DNA of 64,000 nucleotides from G963667145 sp963676515 [NCBI: Candidatus Cloacimonadota bacterium]. GTDB lineage: Bacteria > Cloacimonadota > Cloacimonadia > G963667145. The stretch spans positions 248,001 to 312,000 of the forward strand of contig OY781061.1 of the NCBI GenBank assembly GCA_963676515.1, given 5' to 3'. Of the stretch, positions 16,814 through 29,105 are shown piece after piece. The notes beneath the pieces are model-generated. The model searched no databases and had not been told where the DNA came from. It saw only the letters and a program-made list of their open reading frames with translations. The stretch's first letter is position 1. Every line of letters begins with the position of its first letter. A program made the translations under genes and the position numbers.

Positions 16814-17401
16814 TTAGCAATAATCAGAATGATGAGTAGCATCCACCAGTTCTCTATACTTGGCAACAATCTTTTGGAAATCTTGCCAAGCTGGAAGTTT
16901 AAGACTCTTACTACGCAGTAACGCTGCTGGGTGGTAAGTGGGCATCACCCATCTACCCTGCCACTCCAGCCATTTACCTCGCATCTCGGTTAGCTTAGCT
17001 TGTGGATCGATAAGTCCTTGCAATGCTGTCGCTCCCAAGAGAACTAAAATTTGAGGGTTTATAATCTTTAACTGCTTTTCCAGATATGGCAAACAAGCCT
17101 TTTTTTCTCCATCAGTAGGCACTCTATTTTTGGGAGGTCTACACTTGACTATGTTGCTAATATAAATATGCTCATCCCTGCTAAAACCACAAACAGCCAA
17201 AATCTTGTCCAAAAGTTTCCCTGAATTACCCTGAAACACTTCGCCACTTTTGTCTTCATAAAACCCTGGTGCTTCGGCTATCAACATAATCTGAGCTTCT
17301 GAATTGCCATTGCCAAAAACAGCATTCTCTCTACCTTCCGCCAGCGGACATTTGGTGCAAGACAGCACCGTCTTCCGTAATTTTTCTAACTTACTATTCA
17401 T
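16814..17401 (-). CDS. Uracil-DNA glycosylase, family 4 (Fe-S)
   Basis: A family 4 UDG that removes uracil from DNA in base excision repair and carries a 4Fe-4S cluster. At 195 aa it has the usual size. The cluster cysteines are seen in SCTKCPLAEGR at the N-terminus, CRPPKNRVPTDGEKKAC mid-protein and the first of these segments. Motif I is AEAPGFYEDKSGEVFQGNSG, close to the GEAPG/GxxE pattern, and motif II is PTYHPAALLRS, the HPS-type loop. Start and length agree with the family. The 255 bases upstream, toward the Fic gene, have no recognisable gene. Confidence 0.93.
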   Translation of the reverse strand: MNSKLEKLRKTVLSCTKCPLAEGRENAVFGNGNSEAQIMLIAEAPGFYEDKSGEVFQGNSGKLLDKILAVCGFSRDEHIYISNIVKCRPPKNRVPTDGEKKACLPYLEKQLKIINPQILVLLGATALQGLIDPQAKLTEMRGKWLEWQGRWVMPTYHPAALLRSKSLKLPAWQDFQKIVAKYRELVDATHHSDYC

Positions 17402-17656
17402 AAACCTTTTCTAAATGGAGCTAATGAAGTGTCAAATGAAAAATGAAAGAGGAGGAAAAAACCTTTAAATAAAAATTACAATTATGCGAACTACAAACTC
17501 TTTTCCTACCGAATACATACAAAATCTAAGCAGTGTAAGAATTTTGGAAAAGAACCCAAATTTACATCAATTTACCAAAAGATATATATTTTGTACGGCA
17601 GGCAGAAAAATTGCAAAAAAATAACTATCTTTATCTATTGATTAAAAACTTTTTAG

Positions 17657-18760
17657 TCATAAAACTTTCCAATAGCCACTTTTATCGCTCCCCACACGCT
17701 CAACCATTCCCTTCTCCTTAAGCTCTTTTATTTTTCGTTTTGCGGTACTCAAACTTATATGCAATTGTTCACAGATTTTTGATGCCGTTATTTTATTATT
17801 CCGCTTTATCATATTAAAAACAGTGTCATTTACAGTGTCATTTACAGTGTCATTTACAGTGTCATTTACAGTGTCATTTACAGTGTCATTTACAGTGTCA
17901 TTTACAGTGTCATTTACAGTGTCATTTACAGTGTCATTTACAGGCTGGACATAATTAATATGCATTTCACGATTTTTTAGAACATAATTTTCTAATTGAA
18001 GCAAATTTAACAGAAAGCGAATAAGATAATTTTCATCTTTGTGAATACCCTTTGACAAATCTTCGTAACTGGCTCTGACAAGTGCGTTACGAAAATACCA
18101 AGAATGCTCGGCAAACAAATCGTTATTCACTTCTTTAAAACCAAGTTTACGAAGATATTTGATGAGGAAAACAGCAGTTGTTCTTGTGTTGCCTTCTCCA
18201 AAAATGTGAATTTGCCACAAGTAAGAAATAAAAAATGCTATATGCTCTACAATTTCTTGCCTACTCAATCCACTATAACTAAAAGTTTTTTCTTGATGAA
18301 AATCGTATTCCAATGTAGCTTTTAAACTTTGAGCACTTGCATACAATACGGTTTCACCATTTAAAATCCATTCCTTTTTAGTGATGTTGTAGTCGCGAAT
18401 TTTACCAGCATAACTATAGATGCCCTGAAAAAGTCTGTGATGAATAGTTGTATATTCCACTGGGGAAAAAGAAAAGGTTTTTTCGTTCAATATTTCAGTA
18501 ATTCTTGCAGAAACTTTGTCGGCTTCTTCGATGCGAGACCCTATTTCCTCTGCTGGGTGTTGTACATAATAGGTTTCTATCCGCTGCTTCACCTCTCCTA
18601 TTGTGATGTCACCTTCAATATTATATCTAGCAGTTTCAAGAAGATATTCAGACGGTTTTAAATTATCCGCCTGCTGTAAACCAATGGCTATTCCCCAAAC
18701 TTTTGCTTTCTCCGCTTTGTTTGGCTCACCTTGTCGCAAATACTCTTCAAAATTAATCAT
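17657..18760 (-). CDS. Fic-domain protein with VNDT tandem-repeat linker and C-terminal winged helix
   Basis: A 367-aa Fic protein, likely an AMP- or nucleotidyl-transferase. Residues 185-195 hold the Fic motif HIFGEGNTRTT (H185, E189, N191, R193). The usual second Gly of GNGR is Thr here. Upstream, YSYAGKIRDYNITKKEW is the flap region. Residues 43-60 (ETARYNIEGDITIGEVKQR) resemble an antitoxin VbhA-type inhibitory segment with IEG, but the usual Ser/Thr four residues before the Glu is Arg. Residues 274-313 are ten perfect VNDT repeats. The last 50 residues form a winged helix (ITASKICEQLHISLSTAKRKIKELKEKGMVERV). A near-consensus promoter lies just upstream, with no clear ribosome site. It sits downstream of the rRNA operon, a common insertion spot for accessory genes. 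Target protein unknown. Confidence 0.88.
   Translation of the reverse strand: MINFEEYLRQGEPNKAEKAKVWGIAIGLQQADNLKPSEYLLETARYNIEGDITIGEVKQRIETYYVQHPAEEIGSRIEEADKVSARITEILNEKTFSFSPVEYTTIHHRLFQGIYSYAGKIRDYNITKKEWILNGETVLYASAQSLKATLEYDFHQEKTFSYSGLSRQEIVEHIAFFISYLWQIHIFGEGNTRTTAVFLIKYLRKLGFKEVNNDLFAEHSWYFRNALVRASYEDLSKGIHKDENYLIRFLLNLLQLENYVLKNREMHINYVQPVNDTVNDTVNDTVNDTVNDTVNDTVNDTVNDTVNDTVNDTVFNMIKRNNKITASKICEQLHISLSTAKRKIKELKEKGMVERVGSDKSGYWKVL
17821..17940 (-). repeat. Ten perfect 12-bp tandem repeats inside the Fic gene
   Basis: The 12-base unit CAGTGTCATTTA (plus strand) is repeated ten times without a mismatch. It encodes VNDT in the coding frame. Because the unit is a multiple of three, gain or loss of copies changes linker length between the Fic domain and the winged helix without breaking the frame. 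Perfect identity of all units at DNA level implies recent expansion or ongoing homogenisation. Confidence 0.97.
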
Positions 18761-18787
18761 TATTTAACCATATTTTATTATTTTTTC

Positions 18788-18816
18788 TTTATAAATAGAT
18801 TGAACTTTCTTGTCAA
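18788..18816 (-). promoter_or_regulatory. Near-consensus sigma-70 promoter of the Fic gene
   Basis: On the minus strand TTGACA (18811-18816) is followed after exactly 17 bases by TATAAA (18788-18793). The Fic ATG lies at 18760, so a normal start site would give a leader of about 20 bases, with no visible Shine-Dalgarno sequence. The gene is therefore probably well transcribed but weakly translated. Confidence 0.75.
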
Positions 18817-18819
18817 ACA

Positions 18820-19129
18820 AAAAAAACCGCCCACAAAATAATGCAGACGGTTATTTTAAAATAAGGCAGAAAGGGGATGGGTTTATGTTCAAAAAGCTCT
18901 CTATTTTGCTTTAATCGAACCCGAAGGCGTGTTGTATAAACTTTAAGTGGTGAGTTCTTTTTTTAAACAAAAAGGGGGCAGGATGGGTTTATGTTCAAAA
19001 AGTGCCCAAATTCACAGTTATTTGTCCTGAAGCTGTATAGTGTATACTGCGAAAAGGGCAAATAACAAAAAATTTGGGCATCTCTAATCTATTGCTTTAA
19101 AAACTTTTTGGACATAAAAAAAGCTCTTG
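18820..19129. repeat. Repeat-rich spacer between the Fic gene and 5S rRNA
   Basis: No gene is visible. It holds a 22-bp exact direct repeat at 18875-18896 and 18981-19002 (begins GGATGGGTTTATG, ends TTCAAAAAG). A degraded inverted copy of its second half occurs near 19102-19119 (CTTTTTGGACATAAA). A long nested inverted repeat follows at 19003-19080. A partial duplicate of the text around TTGCTTTAA also appears at both ends. The arrangement suggests past recombination or small-element insertion at the end of the rRNA operon. Confidence 0.7.
19003..19080. repeat. Nested inverted repeat (three stacked stems)
   Basis: The outer arms TGCCCAAATT (19003-19012) and AATTTGGGCA (19071-19080) are perfect 10-bp complements. 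The middle arms GTTATTTG (19017-19024) and CAAATAAC (19059-19066) are perfect over 8 bp. The inner arms GTATA (19035-19039) and TATAC (19043-19047) close a 3-base loop. On transcription it forms one long interrupted hairpin just past the 5S gene. It could stop rRNA readthrough, though it lacks a U-run, or be a small non-autonomous element. Confidence 0.7.
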
Positions 19130-19249
19130 GTTATGGCGGCGACCTACTCTCCCACACAGTTGCCCGTGCAGTACCATCGGCGCAGACAAGCTTAACTGCT
19201 GTGTTCGGAATGGGAACAGGTGTTGCCTTGTCGCTATAGCCACCATAAC
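19130..19249 (-). rRNA. rrf: 5S ribosomal RNA
   Basis: About 120 nt, last gene of the rRNA operon. The minus strand shows the conserved CACCTGTTCCCATTCCGAAC and GTTAAGC segments and the GAGAGTAGGTCGCCGCC 3' side. The ends TTATGGTGGC and GCCGCCATAA pair to form helix I. Ends are placed by that pairing and may be off by a few bases. Confidence 0.93.
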
Positions 19250-19282
19250 AAAAAGCTTTAAACTATTGTTATAGTAAAAGTT

Positions 19283-19296
19283 GGTGAGATATTAAA
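19283..19296 (-). other. 23S processing stem, 3' arm
   Basis: The 14 bases here pair with the stretch at 22272-22286 just outside the 5' end of 23S (GGTGAGAT-A-ATTAAA against TTTAATATCTCACC), with a single bulged base. Flanking complementary arms of this sort form the RNase III processing stem around pre-23S. Confidence 0.75.
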
Positions 19297-19303
19297 AAAA
19301 ATA

Positions 19304-22264
<2,961 letters not shown>

Positions 22265-22271
22265 GATTCTC

Positions 22272-22286
22272 TTTAATTATCTCACC
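22272..22286 (-). other. 23S processing stem, 5' arm
   Basis: Complement of 19283-19296 with one bulge, directly upstream of mature 23S on the minus strand. It is the leader half of the probable RNase III stem. Confidence 0.75.
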
Positions 22287-22389
22287 ACTTCTATAAAATT
22301 TCTTATCAAAAGATCTAAAAACTTTTCTATTTCGATTTTTATTCGTTATTCTTTTTGAAAAACACAAATTTTATGCTTTTTAAAAAAAA

Positions 22390-22465
22390 TGGTGGAGGAT
22401 AACGGATTCGAACCGTTGACATCCTGCTTGCAAAGCAGACGCTCTACCAGCTGAGCTAATCCCCC
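22390..22465 (-). tRNA. tRNA-Ala (anticodon TGC)
   Basis: 76 nt with the CCA end encoded. The acceptor arms GGGGGAT and ATCCTCC pair with one G-T. The anticodon stem CTGCT and AGCAG encloses TTTGCAA, giving anticodon TGC. The T-arm reads GGTTCGAATCC. It lies between tRNA-Ile and 23S, the usual rRNA spacer place. Confidence 0.96.
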
Positions 22466-22606
22466 AGGCAAACCGCAAACGATTTTGCGATTAGTAAAGT
22501 TATGACTAACTTTTTGTCATTGATTTTGGTATAGAGTAAACACACTTTTCAAAAGATTGCCAAAATTTGTCAATCTTCATTTACTACGCCATAAAAGGTG
22601 TAATAA

Positions 22607-22683
<77 letters not shown>

Positions 22684-22699
22684 ATTAGAATAAAAATAG

Positions 22700-22711
22700 G
22701 TAGAGTAAACC
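22700..22711 (-). other. 16S processing stem, 3' arm
   Basis: The 12 bases (GTAGAGTAAACC on the plus strand) are an exact complement of 24343-24354 in the leader. The two arms flank 16S at about 34-44 bases from the mature ends and form the expected RNase III stem of pre-16S. A related GAGTAAAC copy near 22533 lies between the two tRNAs. Confidence 0.8.
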
Positions 22712-22744
22712 AAAGCCAATCGCTTTGTTCTGTGTTTTCCTTTA

Positions 22745-24311
<1,567 letters not shown>

Positions 24312-24342
24312 AATAAATTATAATTTGATTGACTTTTTTTTA

Positions 24343-24354
24343 GGTTTACTCTAC
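24343..24354 (-). other. 16S processing stem, 5' arm
   Basis: GGTTTACTCTAC on the plus strand is an exact 12-bp complement partner of 22700-22711. It is the leader half of the pre-16S RNase III stem. Confidence 0.8.
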
Positions 24355-24401
24355 ACTTCTATAAATTTTTTTCTTTCAAGTATCTGTCTCAATTGTGTGT
24401 G

Positions 24402-24430
24402 CATATTTTATTGTGAGCTTTTTGTGTCAA
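24402..24430 (-). promoter_or_regulatory. Candidate rRNA operon promoter
   Basis: On the minus strand a perfect TTGACA (24425-24430) is followed after 16-18 bases by an AT-rich AAATATG stretch, the only -10-like match in reach. It is about 95 bases upstream of mature 16S, outside the processing stem. The -35 is convincing and the -10 weak. The 24431-24700 region upstream is AT-rich and could hold UP elements. Confidence 0.45.
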
Positions 24431-25055
24431 CCCAATTTCTTGGATTTTAAAAAACAAAAAAATACCTTGCCTTCAACTTCTAAAATGTTTCAAATTTTCA
24501 ATCGGAGGCTAGTTACTCTGCATCAACTTCATCTGCTAAATCTCAATTGTAGCTCGTTTGTATTTTACGCTGGTTTTGAGTCAATACAAAAGTTTGCTTT
24601 TTTATGCCTACTGTGACAACGACTAAGTCTATTTTGTTTTGTTCTTTGTGTTTGTGTTTTCTTAGCTTAAGTAGCTTCTGTAAAATGTGGGTTTTTTTGT
24701 TCTCCTGACGGAGGATATTACTTGTGACCTTGTCTGCTATCGCAGTATGTTACCTTTCTTATTTTACTGATAAAAAATAAAGGTAACACCAAAGAAAAAA
24801 ATCAAAGTCATAAACCTCAATTCTAACTTGCAAAACTACCTTCGTAGTTACTGTAATTCGGGCTTAATTTTTTTTACAGAAAACCTAAATAAGAGACCTA
24901 ATCCCTGCCATACAGCCACTAGCTCAGTCGTTTAAAGCAAGTTTACGAATATCGGCTTGAATGACTTGCTAGCCAACCACCAACCCAAAGAGTTCTGCGG
25001 GGATGGGTGGGCTAAATAAAAAAAGCGAGCGAAAAAAAACCACCCGCTTGAACCT

Positions 25056-25123
25056 CGTTCCCAAGTTTACTTGGGAATGCATGCGAAACAAAACATATAC
25101 ACTCTCAAGCTGGAGCTTGGGAG
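25056..25123. repeat. Pair of REP-like palindromes
   Basis: Copy 1 at 25058-25077 has 9-bp arms TTCCCAAGT and ACTTGGGAA with a 2-base loop. Copy 2 at 25102-25123 has 10-bp arms CTCTCAAGCT and AGCTTGGGAG with one G-T pair. Both belong to the CGTTCCCAAGC...GCTTGGGAACG palindrome type dispersed in many genomes. They are 24 bases apart. Confidence 0.65.
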
Positions 25124-25143
25124 CGAGAAAAAACGACAAAAAA

Positions 25144-25167
25144 AAGCGGGTGCAAAAGCACCCGCTT
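25144..25167 (-). terminator. Intrinsic terminator of the BspA-like gene
   Basis: A perfect 10-bp GC-rich stem AAGCGGGTGC / GCACCCGCTT with a 4-base loop, followed on the minus strand by a T-run. It lies about 20 bases after the stop codon. Confidence 0.9.
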
Positions 25168-25188
25168 AAATTTAGCTAGAAATCTCTA

Positions 25189-26883
25189 TTAGAATGGTTT
25201 ACTAGCAGGTAACCAAGAAGTATTAGCACCGTCAGCAAAATCGCCATAATCTGTAACAGAAGTAACAGCCCAAAGGTGTATATCTTTATTAAAAGCAGAA
25301 GCTTTTTTAAACATTGAGTTCATATTGGTAACATTATTCACACCCCAACTAGTAATGTCTCCATCGAAATCATCAGCTTCCTCAAACATATGTTCCATAT
25401 TTTTAACATTACTCACATTCCAACTATTAAGGTCTTGATTAAACCTTAGAGCTCCACAGAACATATAGCTCATATCTTTCACATTTGCTAGCTTAGCATC
25501 ACCCCAACCTAAAGGTTGATTAAAAGAGCTAGCCTCGTAGAACATATAGCTCATATCTGTCACACTATCTACAGCCCAACTACCTATAGCTCCATCGAAC
25601 TTTTCAGCTCCGCTAAACATCTCGCTCATATCTGTAACACTACTCACAACCCAAGAACTAAGACTATCTCTAAAGTCTTCTGCCCCTTTGAACATCGCTT
25701 TCATAGTAACCACGCTATCCACATCCCAGTTATCAATATTTTGGTTGAAATTAGCCGCGTCGCAAAACATCTCGCTCATATCTGTAACCTTACTCACTTT
25801 CGTAGCCCAAGTGCTAATATTTTGGTCAAAATCTACTGCACCTTTAAACATCGCCTGCATATTTTCAACATTATTTACATCCCAACTACTAATATCTCTA
25901 TCAAAAGAGGAAGCGTTATAAAACATATTACTCATATCGGTGGCAGCACTCACATCCCAGTCGCCAATATCTTGATTGAAATTTGTTCTATTTACAAACA
26001 AATCGCTAAAATTGGCAATTTCAGAGACATTCACATTGGTAATATCTTTGCCTGAGGCTACCATTTCGTCCAGAGTTGTTCTGTTAACAGCATTAAATGT
26101 AGGTTTGTCACTAGCTAACCAAGTTGTGCTCCCTTCTGTATCAAAGTCATAATAAGTAGCAACGCTAGTTACAACCCAGCCACCTATACTCTGATCGAAA
26201 GATTCTGCTCCACAAAACATCGAGTTCATATTTGTAACACTGCTGACCGTCCAGCGTGATAAATTCTGATCAAAAGATTTTGCGTTGTAAAACATATTGC
26301 CCATATCTTTAACCTTGTCAACTTTCCAGTTGCTAAGATCTTGATTGAACTTTGTAGCTCCGTTAAACATTCCATTCATATTTGTTACACTGCTAACATC
26401 CCAATCTTTTAGGTTTTGATTGAACGAAGATTTGTTCAAAAAAAGATCGTGCATATCGGTAATCTCCGAAACATTCACTTGAGTAATATCTACTCGTCCC
26501 GTAGATATCATCAGCAAAAGGTCTTCTCTAGTAGCTAAACCTGTGGTAAAACTCCATACATCACTCTCTACTGCAGAACCATCAGATTTATTCCAAACAA
26601 TTTTCCAATAGTATGTATCATCATTAAAAACATCTCTACTTACTGTATAACTAGTTGAATTATGATTATCAACTATCTTAGTTAATTCATCCTCAGAACT
26701 CCCGAACCAAACTTCATAGCTTTCAGCATTGCCGCTCCAGCGTAACTCTATAGTCGTGTTTTGTTTTGTGGAACCATCTGTAGGAGCTAAAAGCTCATCA
26801 GGTAAATCGCTTCCAGAACTTGTACTGGAAGAACATCCAAACATTAGCAATGTAAAAAAAGCTAAACTTAAAATCTTTTTCAT
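25189..26883 (-). CDS. BspA-like lipoprotein with DUF285 repeats and a fibronectin-like domain
   Basis: A 564-aa surface lipoprotein. I place the start at 26883 because AAGAGG precedes that ATG by a few bases; in-frame codons upstream have no ribosome site. The signal MKKILSLAFFTLLMFGCSSS ends in a lipobox with Cys17. Residues about 30-115 resemble an FnIII-type module (ELRWSGNAESYEVWFG, TYYWKIVWNKSDGS). The rest is a long array of about 25-residue DUF285 units, consensus VTNMxxMFxxAxxFNQDLSxWxVSS, in two blocks. Each block is introduced by a TLDEMVASGKDITNVNVSEI-type linker and closed by TTWLAS.KPTF. Proteins of this kind act as surface adhesins or binding repeats in host-associated and marine bacteria. 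Monocistronic, with its own terminator. Confidence 0.85.
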   Translation of the reverse strand: MKKILSLAFFTLLMFGCSSSTSSGSDLPDELLAPTDGSTKQNTTIELRWSGNAESYEVWFGSSEDELTKIVDNHNSTSYTVSRDVFNDDTYYWKIVWNKSDGSAVESDVWSFTTGLATREDLLLMISTGRVDITQVNVSEITDMHDLFLNKSSFNQNLKDWDVSSVTNMNGMFNGATKFNQDLSNWKVDKVKDMGNMFYNAKSFDQNLSRWTVSSVTNMNSMFCGAESFDQSIGGWVVTSVATYYDFDTEGSTTWLASDKPTFNAVNRTTLDEMVASGKDITNVNVSEIANFSDLFVNRTNFNQDIGDWDVSAATDMSNMFYNASSFDRDISSWDVNNVENMQAMFKGAVDFDQNISTWATKVSKVTDMSEMFCDAANFNQNIDNWDVDSVVTMKAMFKGAEDFRDSLSSWVVSSVTDMSEMFSGAEKFDGAIGSWAVDSVTDMSYMFYEASSFNQPLGWGDAKLANVKDMSYMFCGALRFNQDLNSWNVSNVKNMEHMFEEADDFDGDITSWGVNNVTNMNSMFKKASAFNKDIHLWAVTSVTDYGDFADGANTSWLPASKPF

Positions 26884-27206
26884 TTTTGACCTCTTCATTT
26901 TTATTTTTACTAACACACGCAGAAAAATGTCACAGAATGTCAACTTTTTTAAATTTAAAAACCCACCCAAATCTTGTCCAAACTACAAACAATTTTCTTT
27001 CTTTTTTACAACCCAGTTACTATGCACGGCATCGCAATAAATATTGTCAAATCTTTTTCACTTTTAATTTACTGATACACAAAAAGTAATGACTTTTTTC
27101 AGTGAAAAATACAATAATATATCTAATATTTCTTTTCTTGACTTTAGTTCACTTTTAAATTTTGTGTTTTAAGAAGTTGAAATATTAAGACTTTGGGGAG
27201 AAGCTT
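26884..27206. promoter_or_regulatory. Divergent promoter region, no gene
   Basis: 323 AT-rich bases between the BspA-like gene (minus) and the U32 operon (plus). Two TTGACA-like boxes face the BspA-like gene (27049-27054 and 26938-26943), and TTGACT near 27137 faces the U32 gene, but none has a convincing -10 at proper spacing. No ORF or repeat of note. Confidence 0.4.
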
Positions 27207-29105
27207 ATCAAAAATTTAGAAATACTCGCTCCAGCGGGAAATAAAGAGGCGTTTTTCGCAGCTATAGATGCTGGAGCTGACGCTGTATATTTGGGCTTAA
27301 AGAGCTTTAGCGCTAGAGCAAGAGCTAATAATTTTAGCCACGAAGATTTACCTTTTTTACTCCAATATGCCCACTCACACGACGCAAAAATCTACATAAC
27401 TATCAACACGCTAATCAAAAACAGAGAACTTCCAGAGCTTATCAAAACACTGTTTTATTTAGATAAACTGCAAGTGGATGCGGTAATTTTTCAAGATTGG
27501 AGCGTAGCCTATATTGCCAAAAAATTGTTCCCTAATCTAACTTTGCACGCCAGCACCCAGATGGGATTTCACAACTCAATGGGGGTGAATTTCGCACATT
27601 CCAAAGGAATAAAGAGAGTTGTGCTGGCAAGAGAGATCACCAAGTTGGAACTGAAAAAAATCGGGGAAAAAAGCAAAGCGGAGCTAGAACTTTTCACACA
27701 CGGATCTCTGTGCTACAGTGTCTCAGGAATGTGTTTGTTTAGTAGCTTCATCGGCGGATACAGCGGAAACCGCGGACAATGCAAACAACCTTGCCGCAGA
27801 GCTTACGACGACAACTACTATTTCAATCTGTGCGATTTGGAGCTGATAAAGGAGTTGCCCGAGCTAAAAACTATGGGAATCGATTCGCTAAAAATCGAAG
27901 GTAGGATGAAATCTGCCGAGTATGTACACAGCGTCGTAAAAGCTTATAAAAACGAAGAAAAGAGCGTCAATGATTTTGGTAGAGCCAAGAGCGAATACTT
28001 TTTCGGCAAAAGTTTAAGCAAACCAATAGTAGATTACCCCTTCACTGGTCACCTGCTAGGAGAAGTGCTAGAGGTGAGCAAAGATTCCGTGAAAATTGAC
28101 ATCGCTACAGAGCTGTGCGAAGGGCAAAGAGTTCGCATCCTCAGCCAAAACGGGCACGATGCCCAACAGTTCAAACTGAGCTCCCAGATGATAGAGATGC
28201 CTGGCAAACTAAGCCAATTGCCCAGAGAGATAATCCAAGAAGTGAGCAAAGGCGACAAAATATTTTTAACAGGTACACAAGATTACAAAACGAGCAAAAA
28301 GGTGCAAAAGCTGAATTTCAACTTTGGCTACAATCCCAAATTTGAGCAAAAAGTTTTACCACGCGAGAAAAGATTTTTGCCAGCCGAACGAGAACTGTTT
28401 GTAAAGATAGACTCTCCTAAATGGCTAAGAAAAATAGATTTACGGAATGTTGATAAGCTGATTTTGGATTTTGAGAGAACAGATCTGGAGAAGCTAGATT
28501 TTGAGCAAAAATTTTTGCAGAAGTTTATCGACAAAATCATAGTGGAGCTACCGACTTTTGTCAGCGAGAATTCGCTTATCTATTATCAAAACTTGGTCAC
28601 CAAGCTCTACAGGAAAAATGTGAAGCGATTTTTGTGCTTCGCTGGGCAAAAAGATTTACTGCTGCCTGGTTGCACTGTATATCTCAAAGACCCAGTGATG
28701 AACGATCTGGCGGCACAGGAGCTAAAAAGCGACAACTTCTTTTATCCGCAAGAAGGCGAGCTAAGCAACGATTATCAGCAAAGAAAAGGCATCTATCCGC
28801 TTTATTTCACACCGCAACTTTTTTACTCTCGCTGTCCAATAAAAGATTTTGAGCAGCTTCGAGTGGATCAGTTTACGCTCAAGAAAGCTGTCAAGAACGG
28901 ATTTACTGTCGTCTATCCCGACAAGCCTGTCTCCATTATGGAAGAAAAGACGAATTTGTATCAAAAAGGTTACCGCAGATTTTTGCTAGATTTATCTTTC
29001 CAAAAACCGTCTAAACACCTGATAGCAAAACTAATTCGAGAGTACGCTTATCCCAACGAAGGTGTTTTGGGCTACAAATTCAATTTTAAAAGGGAATTAG
29101 TATGA
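27207..29105 (+). CDS. Peptidase U32 family protein, apparent ATC start
   Basis: U32 proteins include RlhA/TrhP-type RNA hydroxylation factors and UbiU/V; few are proven peptidases. The signature LFTHGSLCYSVSGMCLFSS is followed by FIGGYSGNRGQCKQPCRRAY, giving the four-Cys cluster typical of Fe-S-binding members. A C-terminal DUF3656-like half follows, so RlhA-like is the best guess. The conserved opening KNLEILAPAGNKEAFFAAID lies before the first standard start, a TTG at 27291. An upstream in-frame stop at 27186 leaves no ATG, GTG or TTG to cover it. A GGGGAG ribosome site sits six bases before ATC at 27207, where an ATG would be expected. The stop overlaps the next gene in ATGA. Confidence 0.85.
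   Translation: MKNLEILAPAGNKEAFFAAIDAGADAVYLGLKSFSARARANNFSHEDLPFLLQYAHSHDAKIYITINTLIKNRELPELIKTLFYLDKLQVDAVIFQDWSVAYIAKKLFPNLTLHASTQMGFHNSMGVNFAHSKGIKRVVLAREITKLELKKIGEKSKAELELFTHGSLCYSVSGMCLFSSFIGGYSGNRGQCKQPCRRAYDDNYYFNLCDLELIKELPELKTMGIDSLKIEGRMKSAEYVHSVVKAYKNEEKSVNDFGRAKSEYFFGKSLSKPIVDYPFTGHLLGEVLEVSKDSVKIDIATELCEGQRVRILSQNGHDAQQFKLSSQMIEMPGKLSQLPREIIQEVSKGDKIFLTGTQDYKTSKKVQKLNFNFGYNPKFEQKVLPREKRFLPAERELFVKIDSPKWLRKIDLRNVDKLILDFERTDLEKLDFEQKFLQKFIDKIIVELPTFVSENSLIYYQNLVTKLYRKNVKRFLCFAGQKDLLLPGCTVYLKDPVMNDLAAQELKSDNFFYPQEGELSNDYQQRKGIYPLYFTPQLFYSRCPIKDFEQLRVDQFTLKKAVKNGFTVVYPDKPVSIMEEKTNLYQKGYRRFLLDLSFQKPSKHLIAKLIREYAYPNEGVLGYKFNFKRELV

Larger units (their letters stand above)
24431..25188. 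other. Spacer upstream of the rRNA operon, structured, no gene found
   Basis: I see no supported coding gene in these 758 bases. Contents: a 41-base hairpin at 24748-24788 (perfect arms TGTTACCTTT and AAAGGTAACA plus an inner AT stem); small CTCC/GGAG and CTGC/GCAG stem-loops next to it (24700-24745); a GC-richer stretch at 24905-25015 with several short complementary segments (for example AGCAAGT and ACTTGCT); two REP-like palindromes at 25056-25123; and the terminator of the BspA-like gene. The 24905-25015 stretch could be a small RNA, but I could match it to none of tmRNA, RNase P, SRP RNA or 6S. Confidence 0.5.

Noticed and set aside
17821-17940. CRISPR array
   Set aside because: The ten 12-bp units follow each other without spacers, are in frame in a Fic gene and far too short for CRISPR repeats; no cas genes are present.
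24431-25188. tmRNA, RNase P RNA, SRP RNA or 6S RNA
   Set aside because: I looked on both strands for the tRNA-like ends and tag of tmRNA, the conserved core of RNase P RNA and the SRP tetraloop segment and found none.
27291-29105. U32 gene starting at TTG 27291
   Set aside because: This would remove the conserved first 28 residues of the family; the ribosome site is at 27194-27200, not before 27291.
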